Positions 21,730 to 33,135 of a stretch of 45,826 nt of DNA are shown one piece after another. The DNA comes from Phialocephala subalpina (taxonomy: Eukaryota > Ascomycota > Leotiomycetes > Helotiales > Mollisiaceae), in NCBI GenBank assembly GCA_900073065.1, contig FJOG01000021.1:962070-1007895 (forward strand). The letters run 5' to 3'. A model generated the notes under the pieces. The model worked only from the letters and a program-made list of their open reading frames with translations. It was not told the origin of the DNA and did no database searches. The position numbers were made by a program, and so were the translations under genes. Each line of letters starts with the position of its first letter. The first letter of the stretch is position 1.

Positions 21730-22124
21730 GCTGCTACAAGCAGTGATAGAACCTCATTTGCTTCAACTGGAGATCGACGTACATTAGACAATAGGCATTG
21801 ACGCATGAGATCCAGCTTAGCGATATCTCTCACGAGTTCCTTAGCATTAATAGAACGCTTTGATTGTAATGATGGAAAAGTTGAAGAGCTGGGAAATGAA
21901 TTGGTAATCCAAAAGCTTGCGGCTTATCTAATCTTGTCTATCCCTCCAGCTTAGTCATAGTATGACGCATGACCTCCGTCTTGCCGAAAGGAAGGAAGCC
22001 TTAAAGCTCAACCACCACAAGAACATTACTTCAATTCCTGCACCCGCATTTTATCTCTTTACGACACGTTGACAATCAGAAATAATGCGCTTCTTCCCAA
22101 GAATGTTCAGGTCCACTCTCCACC
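21730..22124. promoter_or_regulatory. Region between SDR 3' end and zinc-cluster gene start
   Basis: It holds the upstream region of the zinc-cluster gene (start at 21729) and the 3' flank of the minus-strand SDR. No gene is seen and no clear CGG-pair operator was found. Confidence 0.35.
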
Positions 22125-22931
22125 CTAGGCGGAGGGAAAGTGTTGGTATCCCACCCCTTTAACAAATGTCTGCTGCCAAGGGCCTTGCGACTTCCCCTCC
22201 GCAAGATGCGTATACAACTCCCCATGAGCTGCTCCGTCAATTTTGTGGTAGGCAGGTGAGCCGTCGGCATTTCGTTCATCAGCATAATAGAATCTGTAAA
22301 GTTTCAGTCAGACTACATCATAAGCAAAGGGTGGTTTACATACTTGTATCCTCGATCTTTGTACGCTATGGCTGCAGACTGGATGATGTGCGCTGTCGCT
22401 GATTTTCCAACCCCCGAATTCAATAGCGATGCAATAGTCGTGGTGTTTAATATATTTCCGGTAAAAATGAATGTCTTAGACGCTGTGGGAGAGAGTTGTG
22501 CGAAGCCCAAGGCGGCTTGTTGTGCTGCGACAAAAGCGCTGGTTGTGTTGATGTTTAGATCTCGAGTGAAGTTCGCCAAGGGAATGGAGAGGGGATCCTT
22601 CTCATCGTTTGGTGGAATGCCTGCACCAGCTGCTTGACCGTCAGTATAAATGTGGTATGAGTTTCAGAGAGTGGAAGCTGCTCGTACCATTATAAACAAC
22701 GACGCTTGGAAAACCATGTGTATCTTTGAGCTTTGAAAATACTCCAATCACAGACTCTGGATCGGACAAGTCGATGGGGATATTGATCTGGGTGGCAGTA
22801 CTTTCTTCCTCCTTTATCTTTCTAGATGCGCGAGCGACAATGTAGCCTTTTGCAGCAAAGGCCTCAGACACATGGTGCCCAACGTTAGGGCCGAAACCGA
22901 GAAGAAGCATGACTGGGGATTTTGCTGCCAT
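22125..22931 (-). CDS. Atypical short-chain dehydrogenase/reductase
   Basis: Three exons on the minus strand: 22688-22931, 22344-22632, 22125-22293. Introns are 22633-22687 (GTACGA, TACTGAC branch) and 22294-22343 (GTATGT, TGACTGA branch, TTTACAG); all joins keep frame, giving 233 residues. The start MAAKSPVMLLLGFGPNVGHHV holds a Rossmann GxGxxxG variant (GFGPNVG), then FPSVVVYNAAG (the SDR NNAG position), FIFTGNILN (in place of the Ser motif) and SAAIAYKDRGYKFYYADER. The usual YxxxK catalytic pair is not evident: the family Ser is replaced and the Tyr is followed by KDRG. This resembles the atypical SDRs annotated in many fungal genomes. Cytosolic; the substrate is unknown. It is divergent from the next gene, which is also a nucleotide-binding oxidoreductase. 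Confidence 0.8.
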
Positions 22932-23675
22932 GTTTGGATAGAGGTATTTGAGGTACACAAGGAATTCGAGATGAGATGATGATGTTTGAAAATTAAGTCC
23001 TATGTCAGTGGTCCTATATACACTTTTCTATCCAGAAAACATGCTGTGGCTTTGTCATTCTCAACGTGAGTTGTGTGGCTCTCGCCCCTCCTGACCTCTA
23101 ATGTTGTCAGATCTAATCTTCCCGAACGGAGCCTTCGGACCCTCCGGTTCAAGTCGAGCCTGGTGAGTAATAATTCATCGTTCCATCTGAGATTGCCAGA
23201 TCGCGGAATCTCGCTGACGAATTAATCAAGCGAATAAAATCCTACGTTTTAGGCAAAGATCGACGAGATTGCGGGGAAGCAGGCAAGCCACAGAAACAAT
23301 TCGGAGCGGAGAGTTCGGGTGCTCCGAATGAATGGTGAAAATGCGCCAATCAAGTCAGTCAACGCCAACGATAAACTCAACGTAGGAACATCTTATGCCA
23401 TTTGACTCAATGACCAATGCGAAAATTACCAATGTGACCTTTCTTGATCTAGAAACATCCCCATATGGTATCTATGAGTTGGTAAGAATCATGCTTTGCG
23501 ATCATCTCCAGAGACAAGAGAACATTTGCCGCGGTCGTGGGACAAGAAAGAAAGTATAAGTACAAGATGATTTCTGCTATTCTGTTGTCATTGCCCTTAC
23601 TGAATACACTCTACCTTACATTCACAACACCATTCCTCTCATCGCGCTACTCAGCAATTTCAAATCACCAGTACA
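22932..23675. promoter_or_regulatory. Divergent promoter region between two oxidoreductase genes
   Basis: 744 bases separate the two starts. CCTATATACACTT near 23011-23023 is a TATA-like element for the minus-strand gene, and AAGTATAAGTACAAG near 23552-23566 could serve the plus-strand gene. CGG triplets occur (near 23120-23145) but I see no clean zinc-cluster palindrome. Confidence 0.4.
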
Positions 23676-25136
23676 ATGAGCTCAAATATTTTAATCACTG
23701 GCGCAGCTGGTTACGTGTACATCTCACCCAATTTCACCAACACATCAAAACGCTAACGACTTACAGAGGCGGCTCCATCATCGCCGACTTTCTATCCAGC
23801 AGTAGTCCAGTGCTCAAGGGAAGCCGTATCACCGCTGCAGTCCGATCCGATGAGCAAGCCAAGCTCCTATCAGAGTCGGGCATCAACGTGCTTCAGCTAG
23901 ACCTCACAGACGAGAAGGCTGTCGTAGAGAGCCTCGTGAAACATAACAGTGAGTTGGTGATGTGTTTGAAGAGAGAAATTATCCGTAGCTGATTGGATTA
24001 TAGTCAACATCGTGATCCACACTGCCAGCTCCCTGGACCTAACCTTAGCACTTAACCTTCTTGCCGGGCTAGCTGAGCAGCAAAAGGCAAGCGGAAGTAA
24101 GGCTTACTTCATACATGTGAGTTATAGGTTCTTCACATGCAAAGCATGGGGTTCACATTGGTAGGGTACTGACCTCATCATAGACCTCGGGATTGAGTGC
24201 ATTCTGTCCAGAGACCGGTTGGCCACAAGGCGTCATGAAAGATTCCGGTCCAATTTTCGAGACCGAGAAGCAATTGGCGGATTCCTTCTCTCTCCGGAAG
24301 GTAAGATCACCCCTTTCTCAAACGACATGCGCTGACTCTGACTTCCCAAAGACCGACGTTACCATCACTGAAACTGCCAAAGCACTGGGGATAACCAGCT
24401 TCATAGTCGTACCCTCCACAGTTTGTAGGGACCCCTCCAAAAACTGCTTTCCGGATATCTCACCTAGACTAACCATTTCCCCTAGACGGCAAGGGCACAG
24501 GGCAATGGAACCAACTCTCCGTGATATTCCCAATAGCTGTACAAGCCAGCATCAAACAGAAATCTGTCTCCAAATTCCCTGAGGATGGAGTAAGCAAACC
24601 TTCAAACGCTTCAACTCAAGACTAACTCTTTTGTAGAACATTGCAGGCGTACACATCTCCGACTTGACAGAACTATACGGACTGATCGTCAAGAAGATCC
24701 TTCAAGGATCCGGAGATACCATTCCAAATGGAACGCATGGCCATTATTTCGCGATCGCCCACGAAATGGCATGGTGGGAGACACTGGGCCGTCTCGCGGC
24801 TGCAATGGAAGCTCGTGGGCTAGTGGCCAGCTCAGAGACACAGGTATGGACCAGCGACGAAGCAGCTGCGGAGGCAACAGGCGTGCCAGCGATCTTCGTT
24901 GAAATATTTTTCAACTCGAGGTAGGTACTCCTCGCTTAGTAGAGAGAGCCATGATGGCTGATCGAAATCTTAGCGCGAACATTATTGTGGACAATGCTTT
25001 CAAATTGGGGTGGAAGCCTACGTGGGATAAAGCTCGCTTCTTTGAGAATATTGATGATGAGGTAGTAAGTGTGCTGGAGCTTGGAAAGGCTAAGAGCAGT
25101 CTTATCGACTCTCTATTTTTGGCTGCTAAGAATTAA
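23676..25136 (+). CDS. NAD(P)-binding epimerase/dehydratase-like protein
   Basis: Exons by frame continuity: 23676-23716, 23767-23948, 24004-24116, 24184-24300, 24352-24424, 24486-24589, 24637 onward, then a last exon ending 25136. The six introns are 47-67 bases with GT-AG ends. The start MSSNILITGAAGYVGGSIIADF holds the extended-SDR GxxGxxG motif. It continues with ITAAVRSDEQAKLL, NIVIHTASS, SKAYFIHTSGLSAF, SFIVVPSTVYGKGTG and GLIVKKILQG, as in the NmrA/epimerase group. There is Ser in HTSG and Tyr in VYGKG, but no classical YxxxK was found. The join between EIFFNSR (near 24920) and MMADRNLSANIIVDNAFKLGW (from 24951) needs a frame change that no good intron explains, so the gene may carry a small lesion there. 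Cytosolic; substrate unknown. Confidence 0.75.
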
Positions 25137-25801
25137 ATGGGGAAGAGTAACTTCATAATACGGAGGATATACGAGAGGCCCGAGGTCTATAGATAGATAA
25201 ATCGTGATGAAGGATACAAGCATAATGTTTCTTCGATATGAATCGTGATATCTACCTTCGAAGGCGTTCTAATAAAAAACCGGTAAATGGTCTATAACAA
25301 CCCCCTCTCAGTATCCTTCGAAACGTTCTTTTTATACCGTATGGTCATTACTGCTTTCTACCTCTCGTTCAACTCATACAAGGTTCCAAGGTGCCACAGT
25401 GATCACGTGATACCACCTCCCTCGAAAAGGGGTGAACACCACCCCCCGCAACCGAGCAACACCTTCACAAACCCATGAAAATTGTAATACCAATGCCTCT
25501 GTGCCCTGATCGCTCATCCAAAGTTGCAAACAGTCACAACTTTCAAGTGATATCTCGCTTCTTTTAACTTCTTTGTTCCTATTGCACGAATGCATCCCAA
25601 TCTCAATACAAACCCTCCGCTTGCACCAAATAATCTTTGTCTATTCCAAGCTGCAAGATGAAAGGAAATACATCGCTGGATTTAAAAATATCGATATCCT
25701 TCCTTCCTTCCGCAGACGAACATCTTCCTTGCCCATCCATCTACCTACCACCTCCCTTCCCAACCCTCAAATTCCTCGGAAGAGAGAAAGACACACCGAA
25801 A
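25137..25801. other. Intergenic region, no gene seen
   Basis: It includes AC- and CT-rich sequence near 25690-25780, which looks like leader sequence of the following phosphoesterase remnant. No RNA gene or repeat recognised. Confidence 0.4.
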
Positions 25802-26611
25802 ATGTCCTCCACCCAACTGAGCGGCGGTACTTTCTCCTCCTGCTTCAAATCCTTCTTCGCCCCCCAACGCTCCCCCCACACTCCCAACCTCCCTCCCCCA
25901 AAACCTCCCCTCGCCATCCGTGTCCCAGCCCGCTTCCAAGTAGAATCCGACTGGCACCTCGAGCACGACCTCACCCTTTCCGCCTACGCAATCTGGGAAA
26001 AATCCTTCCCCTTCTCCGGCGACTTCCTTTTGCTAGCCGGCGACTGCGGACGCGTGAACCCCAACAATTTACCCAATTCCACCATCGCAGCCGACCACTA
26101 AACAGCCTACAAAGACATGCTCTCCCGCATCTCAAAAAATTATAAGCACGTATTCCTAATCAGCGGGAACAATGAGCCGAAGACGCTACGCGGAGGTCCG
26201 AGGATTGCAGAAACGATGTTATCTTTAAAGAGTTTTGAGAGCGATATCCCGAATTTGACTGTATTGGAAAAGCAGAGTGCTAATATAAGCGGGTTGGGAT
26301 ATGATAGTACGATTTTGGGGTGTACGCTTTGGAGTCGGTTACGATCTGATGCGGCACCAGGAGCCGGCGACGCAGGACAGTGGACTGGCGAGACGGATGC
26401 AGAGCATAATGCGAGGTTTGAGCACTCGCTTGCTTGGTTGAGGGCGGAGGTGAAGAGAGTAAGGAAAGAGAGACCGAGTCATCGGATTATTATTATGACG
26501 CATCATTCACCGACGATGAGGTGGAGTGCGCAGAATAATAGGCAGGATGGAGGGAGGAGGAAATTTTATGGGGGGGCCGACGGGATATTCGAGAAGCGCG
26601 CCTTCACCTGA
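25802..26611 (+). pseudogene. Calcineurin-like metallophosphoesterase, nonsense codon and lost C-terminus
   Basis: The frame from the ATG at 25802 contains the metal-binding motifs SDWHLEHD, LLLAGDCGR, LISGNNEP and IIIMTHHSP in the order of the calcineurin-like superfamily (D-x-H, GD, GN(N/H)E, H). An in-frame TAA at 26099-26101 interrupts it between IAADH and TAYKDMLSRISK; CAA to TAA is a RIP-type change. After FYGGADGIFEKRAF the frame ends at 26611, whereas family members run on to a GHTH motif that is missing here. From about 26580 the sequence instead carries a different open frame on the opposite strand. A second copy elsewhere in the genome would be expected if this is a RIP product. 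Confidence 0.75.
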
Positions 26612-26826
26612 TTCACGAGCGCAGCAGCAGCCGCGCCGGGACCGTAGTTCTGACCGGCTGGCCACGTCGCGACCACGATCTTATGTCCGTTGAGCTCCCA
26701 TCCAATGTATATATAATTGTCGCCTCGAACTGTCTCGAGGTACCCGTCGTGTTTCTTGTCCCTGCGCTTTCTGTTATAGTATAGCCTCCTCGTTGACTGC
26801 AATGTCGACACCCATCGGCCTGGCAT
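26566..26826 (-). other. Fragment with open minus frame, function unknown
   Basis: The frame contains GDNYIYIGWELNGHKIVVA and GAAAAALVNQVKARF, which look like the beta-rich end of a globular protein. It starts at the breakpoint of the phosphoesterase remnant and is only 86 codons. I cannot name a family. It may be a piece moved in by rearrangement. Confidence 0.35.
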
Positions 26827-26855
26827 CCTAAAGCTTATGGTCTATCTAGTCTAGA

Positions 26856-27230
26856 TCATCAAATTCATAGCCCCGATCCTCCTCACTGACACCGAAACAA
26901 TAGATTCGTCCCACCTGCTCCGACTTGTTAACCTGCTCTTCTTCTACGTCATCAAAGGTGTTGAGTTTTCGTCCCCATAATGGAGAATTGCATTTCAAGA
27001 AGTGTTCAAGCAGTACTACAGCTTGTAGTGAGCAGCCCCCGAGTACTCCGAATCAATGCATTACAACTCGGAGCAAGTCGATCTGTAGTACGACAATCCC
27101 AACTGCTCTGGCTTGTAGCACTGCCACCATGATTTGCAGACCTATCCCGCCATGGCGACTATCAATTTCTATTTCAAATTTCATCACACTTCGAGGCATA
27201 TTAATACAATGAGCAAGTCTCAACGCTTCA
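26856..27230 (+). pseudogene. Stop-riddled reading frame, possible RIP-damaged coding remnant
   Basis: One plus-strand frame stays open for about 40 codons (IKFIAPILLTDTETIDSSHL, LLFFYVIKGVEFSSP) and then reads YYSL-stop-stop-AAPEYSESM, EQVDL-stop-YDNPNCSGL-stop-HCHHDLQ, TINFYFKFHHTSRH. The stops are mostly TAG or TAA at places where CAG or CAA (Gln) would fit. The family is not recognised. Confidence 0.35.
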
Positions 27231-27587
27231 AATATATATTCAAGACGTAGCAACAAGTCGCTCTACAAAGTCCTCGGAGCCGTGAATCATGAAAGTCCAA
27301 CCCAAAATACAGGGGATAAACGTCCTAATCAGGTCTACTCTGAGCACCTCCGAGAGTCCTAGGGCCATATTTGATTCAATTGTGTCGCCAATACCATTAT
27401 TCATAGTATTAAGGCAGAAATAAGGCAGAAGAAATAAGACAGAAATCAGCAGTTTTCAAGTCCAGAGAGCTTGATTAGGCTACTTCCACACAAGAGGGCC
27501 TCTGTGACTCCTACAAGCTTAAAAACGCTCTACAAACTTCAGGATATATTCTCTCAAAGTCCCTTATTCCATTTCTCTTCCCCATCA

Positions 27588-28141
27588 TTATAAAAGATTG
27601 TAAGTCCGTCCCTTACACTTTATCTTCACACTAACCATCACATAGAATACAAGTAGCCCCGGACCTCCTATACACACTCCGCAGGCAGGGGACGTGCTGG
27701 CGCCGTAATAGTTGTAGATCGCGCCTTGATTCTGCCCAACCTGCGATCTCTCGTTGTGCGCACCTGGGAATGTCGCATAGGCGCTCTGCGATGCCATGCA
27801 TGCTTGTGGTGTCGAAGCAAGGTCAGGAAGATAGACGCACAGGTTGCGAAGGTGGAATGAGCCCCCACAGGCTCTCAGCGGTTCCGCAAGGCTGCGGCAG
27901 GGCGCGCTCACCGGTGTGGACGTCGCTCCTCAGGCCAAGAACATACGCATTTATGTCTGTCTATTCTGCCGTTTATGATGATATGAGGCGGAGCGCATGC
28001 ATTGCAGATAGGCCAGCCAAAGTTTCTACACTCTTTACTGGTCATTCCTGGCACAGCCTCGGCGCCCATCAGACCACTCATGCATCTCAGGCTGGCTGGC
28101 GTTTTCTTTGGCAGAATCTCATGTACTATATGAAGGTGCAT
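27588..28141 (-). pseudogene. Possible decayed cysteine-rich protein gene
   Basis: Two minus-strand frames carry closely spaced cysteines: SKECRNFGWPICNACAPPHI, DRHKCVCS at about 27910-28075, and RACGGSFHLRNLCVYLPDL, PACGVC at about 27665-27880. They lie in different frames; a GTGAGC donor occurs between them at about 27912 but no acceptor restores frame cleanly. This could be a secreted cysteine-rich protein or wall protein, but no signal peptide was located. Confidence 0.3.
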
Positions 28142-28261
28142 TGTCGCTGATAAAATTTGTAGATGAAGATCTCGACTTCATCTGACTTGTTCATAGCACG
28201 CTGCGGCTCGACTCTCCACGCTGCCTAGCGGTACATATTTTATTCCTATTCCATCACTATC

Positions 28262-30439
28262 ATGGATGCTGTTAGTTTTGCAATCAGTATCGCGGCCCTC
28301 TACACGACATGTCGGGACTGTTACAATTTCTTCACCACCGTGAAAATAGCAGAGGCAGAATCTTCGGCTCACCTGCGCGAATTGGAGATTCAGCAGTCAA
28401 TTCTCAAAGCCTGGGGCTTCCATTGGCAGATTCAAAATGAAGACGGCAGCGAGCCGGTACACTCCGATCACACTAGACGAAAGCGGACCAAACTCCACGA
28501 GTACCTCTTGAGCAACCGATTCAAGGCCGAAGGCGTCTTCAACACTCTTTCTGCTCTTGCCGATACACTGTCCAACCAGGAGAAACTCATCAAGCGCTAT
28601 GGTATCCAGCTCCAACCAGTTCAGGCCATCCAAGATGGATCGCAGTCAATCAATAATGTCCAGTTGACCATCCCGAACACTACAATTGAGGATGTCAAGC
28701 CGGTGATCAGTGAAATCAAGAACCGTCTCTCCGTGCTTAATAAGTTTAAATGGGCTTTGAAAGACAGGGACAACTTCAAGAAACTTATCGTCGACTTGAG
28801 ATCTCACAGCGAATCGCTCTATCGTCTTTGTCCCGAAAATGCATTCGAGTCAATGAACATCTATCTCACCATGGAATGCTTGGCCAGGCAGGAGTCTCCA
28901 GCAGGTCTGAAGTCGACTTCAAGACTCGCAACTCAGCAAGCAGAAGTCGATGGAAAGTCGTCAGTGCGGGAAGGCTACCAATTGCTGGCTTCGGCGGCCA
29001 CTTTGAAAGCATCGGTTAATGAAAACAGAGGCGGGGAGCAAGCGGATGACAGGACTCTCACCAGCGTTGACGAAGAGCAACGTGAGATGCGGTATTTAGG
29101 AAAGGGCCTTGCCCTATTCGAAGAGCAAGTCGTTTACGTGGAAATGCGAGACTACCGTGGACCGCCGCTAGAACTCACTCCGGAGCAGAAACAGCAAATG
29201 AAGCGTCGTCGAAACCGGGCGCGCTTCTTGAGATCATCGTCAATGGATGGCATGACGACGCGCCATTACAGCAAGGCTGGCATGGATCAGACCTACGAAT
29301 ACAGCAGCAGCGACGAGGCCGAAGATGTCGAACCGATCGAGATGGTCAGACCAGCCGATCCCAAGTTTCGCGCTCTCATCAGGAACTTCTTCAACACCTT
29401 TCAAGGCGCGAACATGAGGGAAAGCGTCTATGGTTTGGATATCGCCGGTATGATCGACCACACAGAAGGCGAGCACAAGGGTCATTGCAGCATTCTCTAC
29501 AAGCTCCCCGGCACGATTGGCGTTCAGAGTCGTGAGCGGCCTGCGGAAAACCTGAAGCTTCGCGCACCTGTGACGCTGCAGTCACTCCTTGGAACCAAGC
29601 AGAAACAAGGCGTCCGATCTACGCTCGGTGCGCGTTTCGAGCTGGCTAGAAAGCTTGTACGTGCCGTTTGCCTGCTTCACTCCAGTGGCTGGCTGCACAG
29701 GAACATACGCGCAGAGTCAGTGATGTTCTTTCCCGAACATGTGAGTGCACTCCAGGAGGATCGATACGAGATCAAAATCGAGATCGATGTCTCAAAGCCT
29801 ATTCTGATGGGCTACATCTTCTCACGGCCGGACGATATCATCATCCGAATGAATCCGCCATCTGCGCCACAAATAGAAGAACTTAGTGACTCTATACGCC
29901 CCCGCCCCCGTATATCTGGTAGCATCACGATGTGGGATGACCCGATGGACGAGAGAGCAAAGTCGAGACGTAGAACGGGAACTCCTCGAGCTGACAGCAT
30001 ATACGGTCGCAACATGCTAGGGAAGGTAGCCGTGCCCGAGCAGACGAAAGAGACAAACATCAGTGGCTTCACGCTTGACTATTATCAGCATCCTGCGAAG
30101 CACGCAGATCCAAAGCGCCTGTACCGTCACGCATATGATGTATACTCTCTCGGTATTCTTCTACTTGAAGTCGGGCTATGGGAGAAACTGAAGAACTATG
30201 AGGACTTACGCTCGGGGTACAATCAGAATCCCGATTATGACGAAGAGGATCATTATGAGCGAAGACGGTGGATTTGTCGAGAGTATCTTGATCGCCTAAG
30301 ATGGGCATGTGGAGACACTTATGCGGACGTTGTGCTCAGTTGTGTCATGATTGATAGCAGTGATGACGAAGTGGCGAAGGCGAGCGAGAGGGAGCTCTGT
30401 GCTAGAATTGTAGCCGACCTGGAGGGCTGTCAAGCTTAG
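28262..30439 (+). CDS. HeLo-domain protein with C-terminal pseudokinase
   Basis: Single exon, 725 residues. Residues 1-210 begin DAVSFAISIAALYTTCRDCY and continue NFF..VKIAEAESSAHLRELEIQQS..LKAWGFHW, the pattern of the fungal HeLo (prion-inhibition and propagation) helical bundle, which in HET-S forms a membrane-killing module. Residues 215-360 are a charged linker with a basic RRRNRAR patch and an acidic SSSDEAEDVE stretch. Residues 360-725 resemble a protein kinase fold: LARKLVRAVCLLHSSGWLHRN has HRN at 479-481 in place of HRD, GYIFSRPDD (517 onward) stands where DFG belongs, and HAYDVYSLGILLLEVGLWE is a kinase F-helix. No VAIK lysine or glycine loop is visible, so catalysis is unlikely. 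Helical-bundle plus pseudokinase is the layout of MLKL. A role in programmed cell death or incompatibility is inferred. Confidence 0.82.
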   Translation: MDAVSFAISIAALYTTCRDCYNFFTTVKIAEAESSAHLRELEIQQSILKAWGFHWQIQNEDGSEPVHSDHTRRKRTKLHEYLLSNRFKAEGVFNTLSALADTLSNQEKLIKRYGIQLQPVQAIQDGSQSINNVQLTIPNTTIEDVKPVISEIKNRLSVLNKFKWALKDRDNFKKLIVDLRSHSESLYRLCPENAFESMNIYLTMECLARQESPAGLKSTSRLATQQAEVDGKSSVREGYQLLASAATLKASVNENRGGEQADDRTLTSVDEEQREMRYLGKGLALFEEQVVYVEMRDYRGPPLELTPEQKQQMKRRRNRARFLRSSSMDGMTTRHYSKAGMDQTYEYSSSDEAEDVEPIEMVRPADPKFRALIRNFFNTFQGANMRESVYGLDIAGMIDHTEGEHKGHCSILYKLPGTIGVQSRERPAENLKLRAPVTLQSLLGTKQKQGVRSTLGARFELARKLVRAVCLLHSSGWLHRNIRAESVMFFPEHVSALQEDRYEIKIEIDVSKPILMGYIFSRPDDIIIRMNPPSAPQIEELSDSIRPRPRISGSITMWDDPMDERAKSRRRTGTPRADSIYGRNMLGKVAVPEQTKETNISGFTLDYYQHPAKHADPKRLYRHAYDVYSLGILLLEVGLWEKLKNYEDLRSGYNQNPDYDEEDHYERRRWICREYLDRLRWACGDTYADVVLSCVMIDSSDDEVAKASERELCARIVADLEGCQA

Positions 30440-30796
30440 TTCCAGTCTTCCAAAAATGTACGTTGCGGTACCAAAAGTCAAGTGCTCGGTAGGAACTTTC
30501 TATTTTCACCCATTTGGGAAAAGCCCCAGAGGTACCGCTAGGCACAAAGGAGTAAGTCGCCAGCGCGTGGGGCCATTTGAGAGAAGACTGTTTCTTTGCT
30601 TACAGGAAGCCTATTTCGAGCATTGCTGTATCCATTGCGGGAGGTAATTAAGATTCCCAATCTTGGAAGCGCGCTTCAGGCTGCTAGGGGGTATCGATCG
30701 CGCTATCACCATTGAACCGTATCTCTGCAGGCCTAGTACTTGTACCAAAGCAAATGGGATACAAGCCAAGCACCGCGGTTCGTGAATCTTGACAGG

Positions 30797-31372
30797 TCAA
30801 CAATGCAGCGGTTTTTGCAGCCAAGGCGTAGAATTCAACGCCCCTTGGGAGTTTCTCACTGGCAAGAGAAAAGTCGGATTCGTCGTTAATGTCTTCGTCG
30901 TAGTATCTCCCAGTCGAGAAGGTGCGTTGAATATTGTGTCGAGGTAAAAGAGGAGGCGTCCGAGTCTTAGCCAGGGAGACTTGAGGCACCGTTAGTATGA
31001 GCTTCTTAAACACGAGAGTGCTCTCACCATTCCATGGCTAGCGATTGCTTGTGCTTGTGATTCGAGTGCGTTGACGGTGCGGGGTTTGTAGTCGTGCAGG
31101 AGTTCGAAATCCGAAGAGAAAGAGGAAGTCCTAGTTGTTTGTCTGTTGGAACTGAGTATACGCGCGGTAGATCGACTCGAGAAGTGCGATGAAGTTGGGT
31201 TGTGTTCGTTGAACCGTTGAGATGTTGACTTGCAGACGTGCGTACGAGTAGAGTTGAAGTTTAGAATCGACTCAACGCCAGAACAGGAAGCAACGCCAAA
31301 ACCGCAACTACGATTCGCGGCAGCATTTTTTAATAGTTCACTACGTCTTCTTGCAAAGCAAATAATTCTCAA
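30797..31372 (-). CDS. Hypothetical protein, two exons, uncertain
   Basis: Exon 31028-31372 (starts MRIICFARRRSELLKN, Arg-rich, Ser-rich) and exon 30797-30979, joined by a 48-base intron 30980-31027 with a GTGAGA donor, a textbook TACTAAC branch and CTCAAG acceptor. The joined frame gives 175 residues with no recognised domain. Without splicing, a different frame across the second part (30684-31013) is also open, so the reading frame is not certain. The basic, Arg/Ser-rich N-terminus could be a mitochondrial presequence. Confidence 0.35.
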
Positions 31373-31800
31373 CGCGCAATATTCTCGAATTCAACGACCA
31401 GAGTTTTGGTCTTTTCAGGCAGCATTTCTTGAGCGACACAACGGTGTGAGGCTTCTCAGGCTGAGCTTTCAGACTATCATGCTACCTCACTCGCAAATAC
31501 GTGCTACGACGCCAACACCACCGATGTCGCGATGTTGAATGCTGCTCGTCGTCGCTATTCACAACAGGTGATGTTTGCGAGACGCGCCACCAGCTGCTAA
31601 AAAGTGTCAAGTTTCAGGGCTCACAAGGATTGGAGCGCATCAAAAAGGGCCGAGCGAGAACCCCGCCATCTTCACTGTCCCGCATTTGGCAGGTATATCT
31701 TTTGCGGAACTCTTTTCCTCTTTTCCTACATAACCATATGTACATACTCAATTGAATTCCTTGTACCTATTTCCCCAATTTACATTTCTGAACCACAAAT
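31373..31800 (+). promoter_or_regulatory. Upstream region of the GALT gene
   Basis: No gene seen. A CATATGTACATAC stretch near 31735 and a pyrimidine-rich stretch before it (TTTTCCTCTTTTCC near 31713) precede the start at 31801. Confidence 0.35.

Positions 31801-33135
<1,335 letters not shown>

Noticed and set aside
25745..25974. Minus-strand open frames over the phosphoesterase
   Set aside because: They mirror the proline-rich coding frame on the plus strand, which holds the metal-binding motifs.
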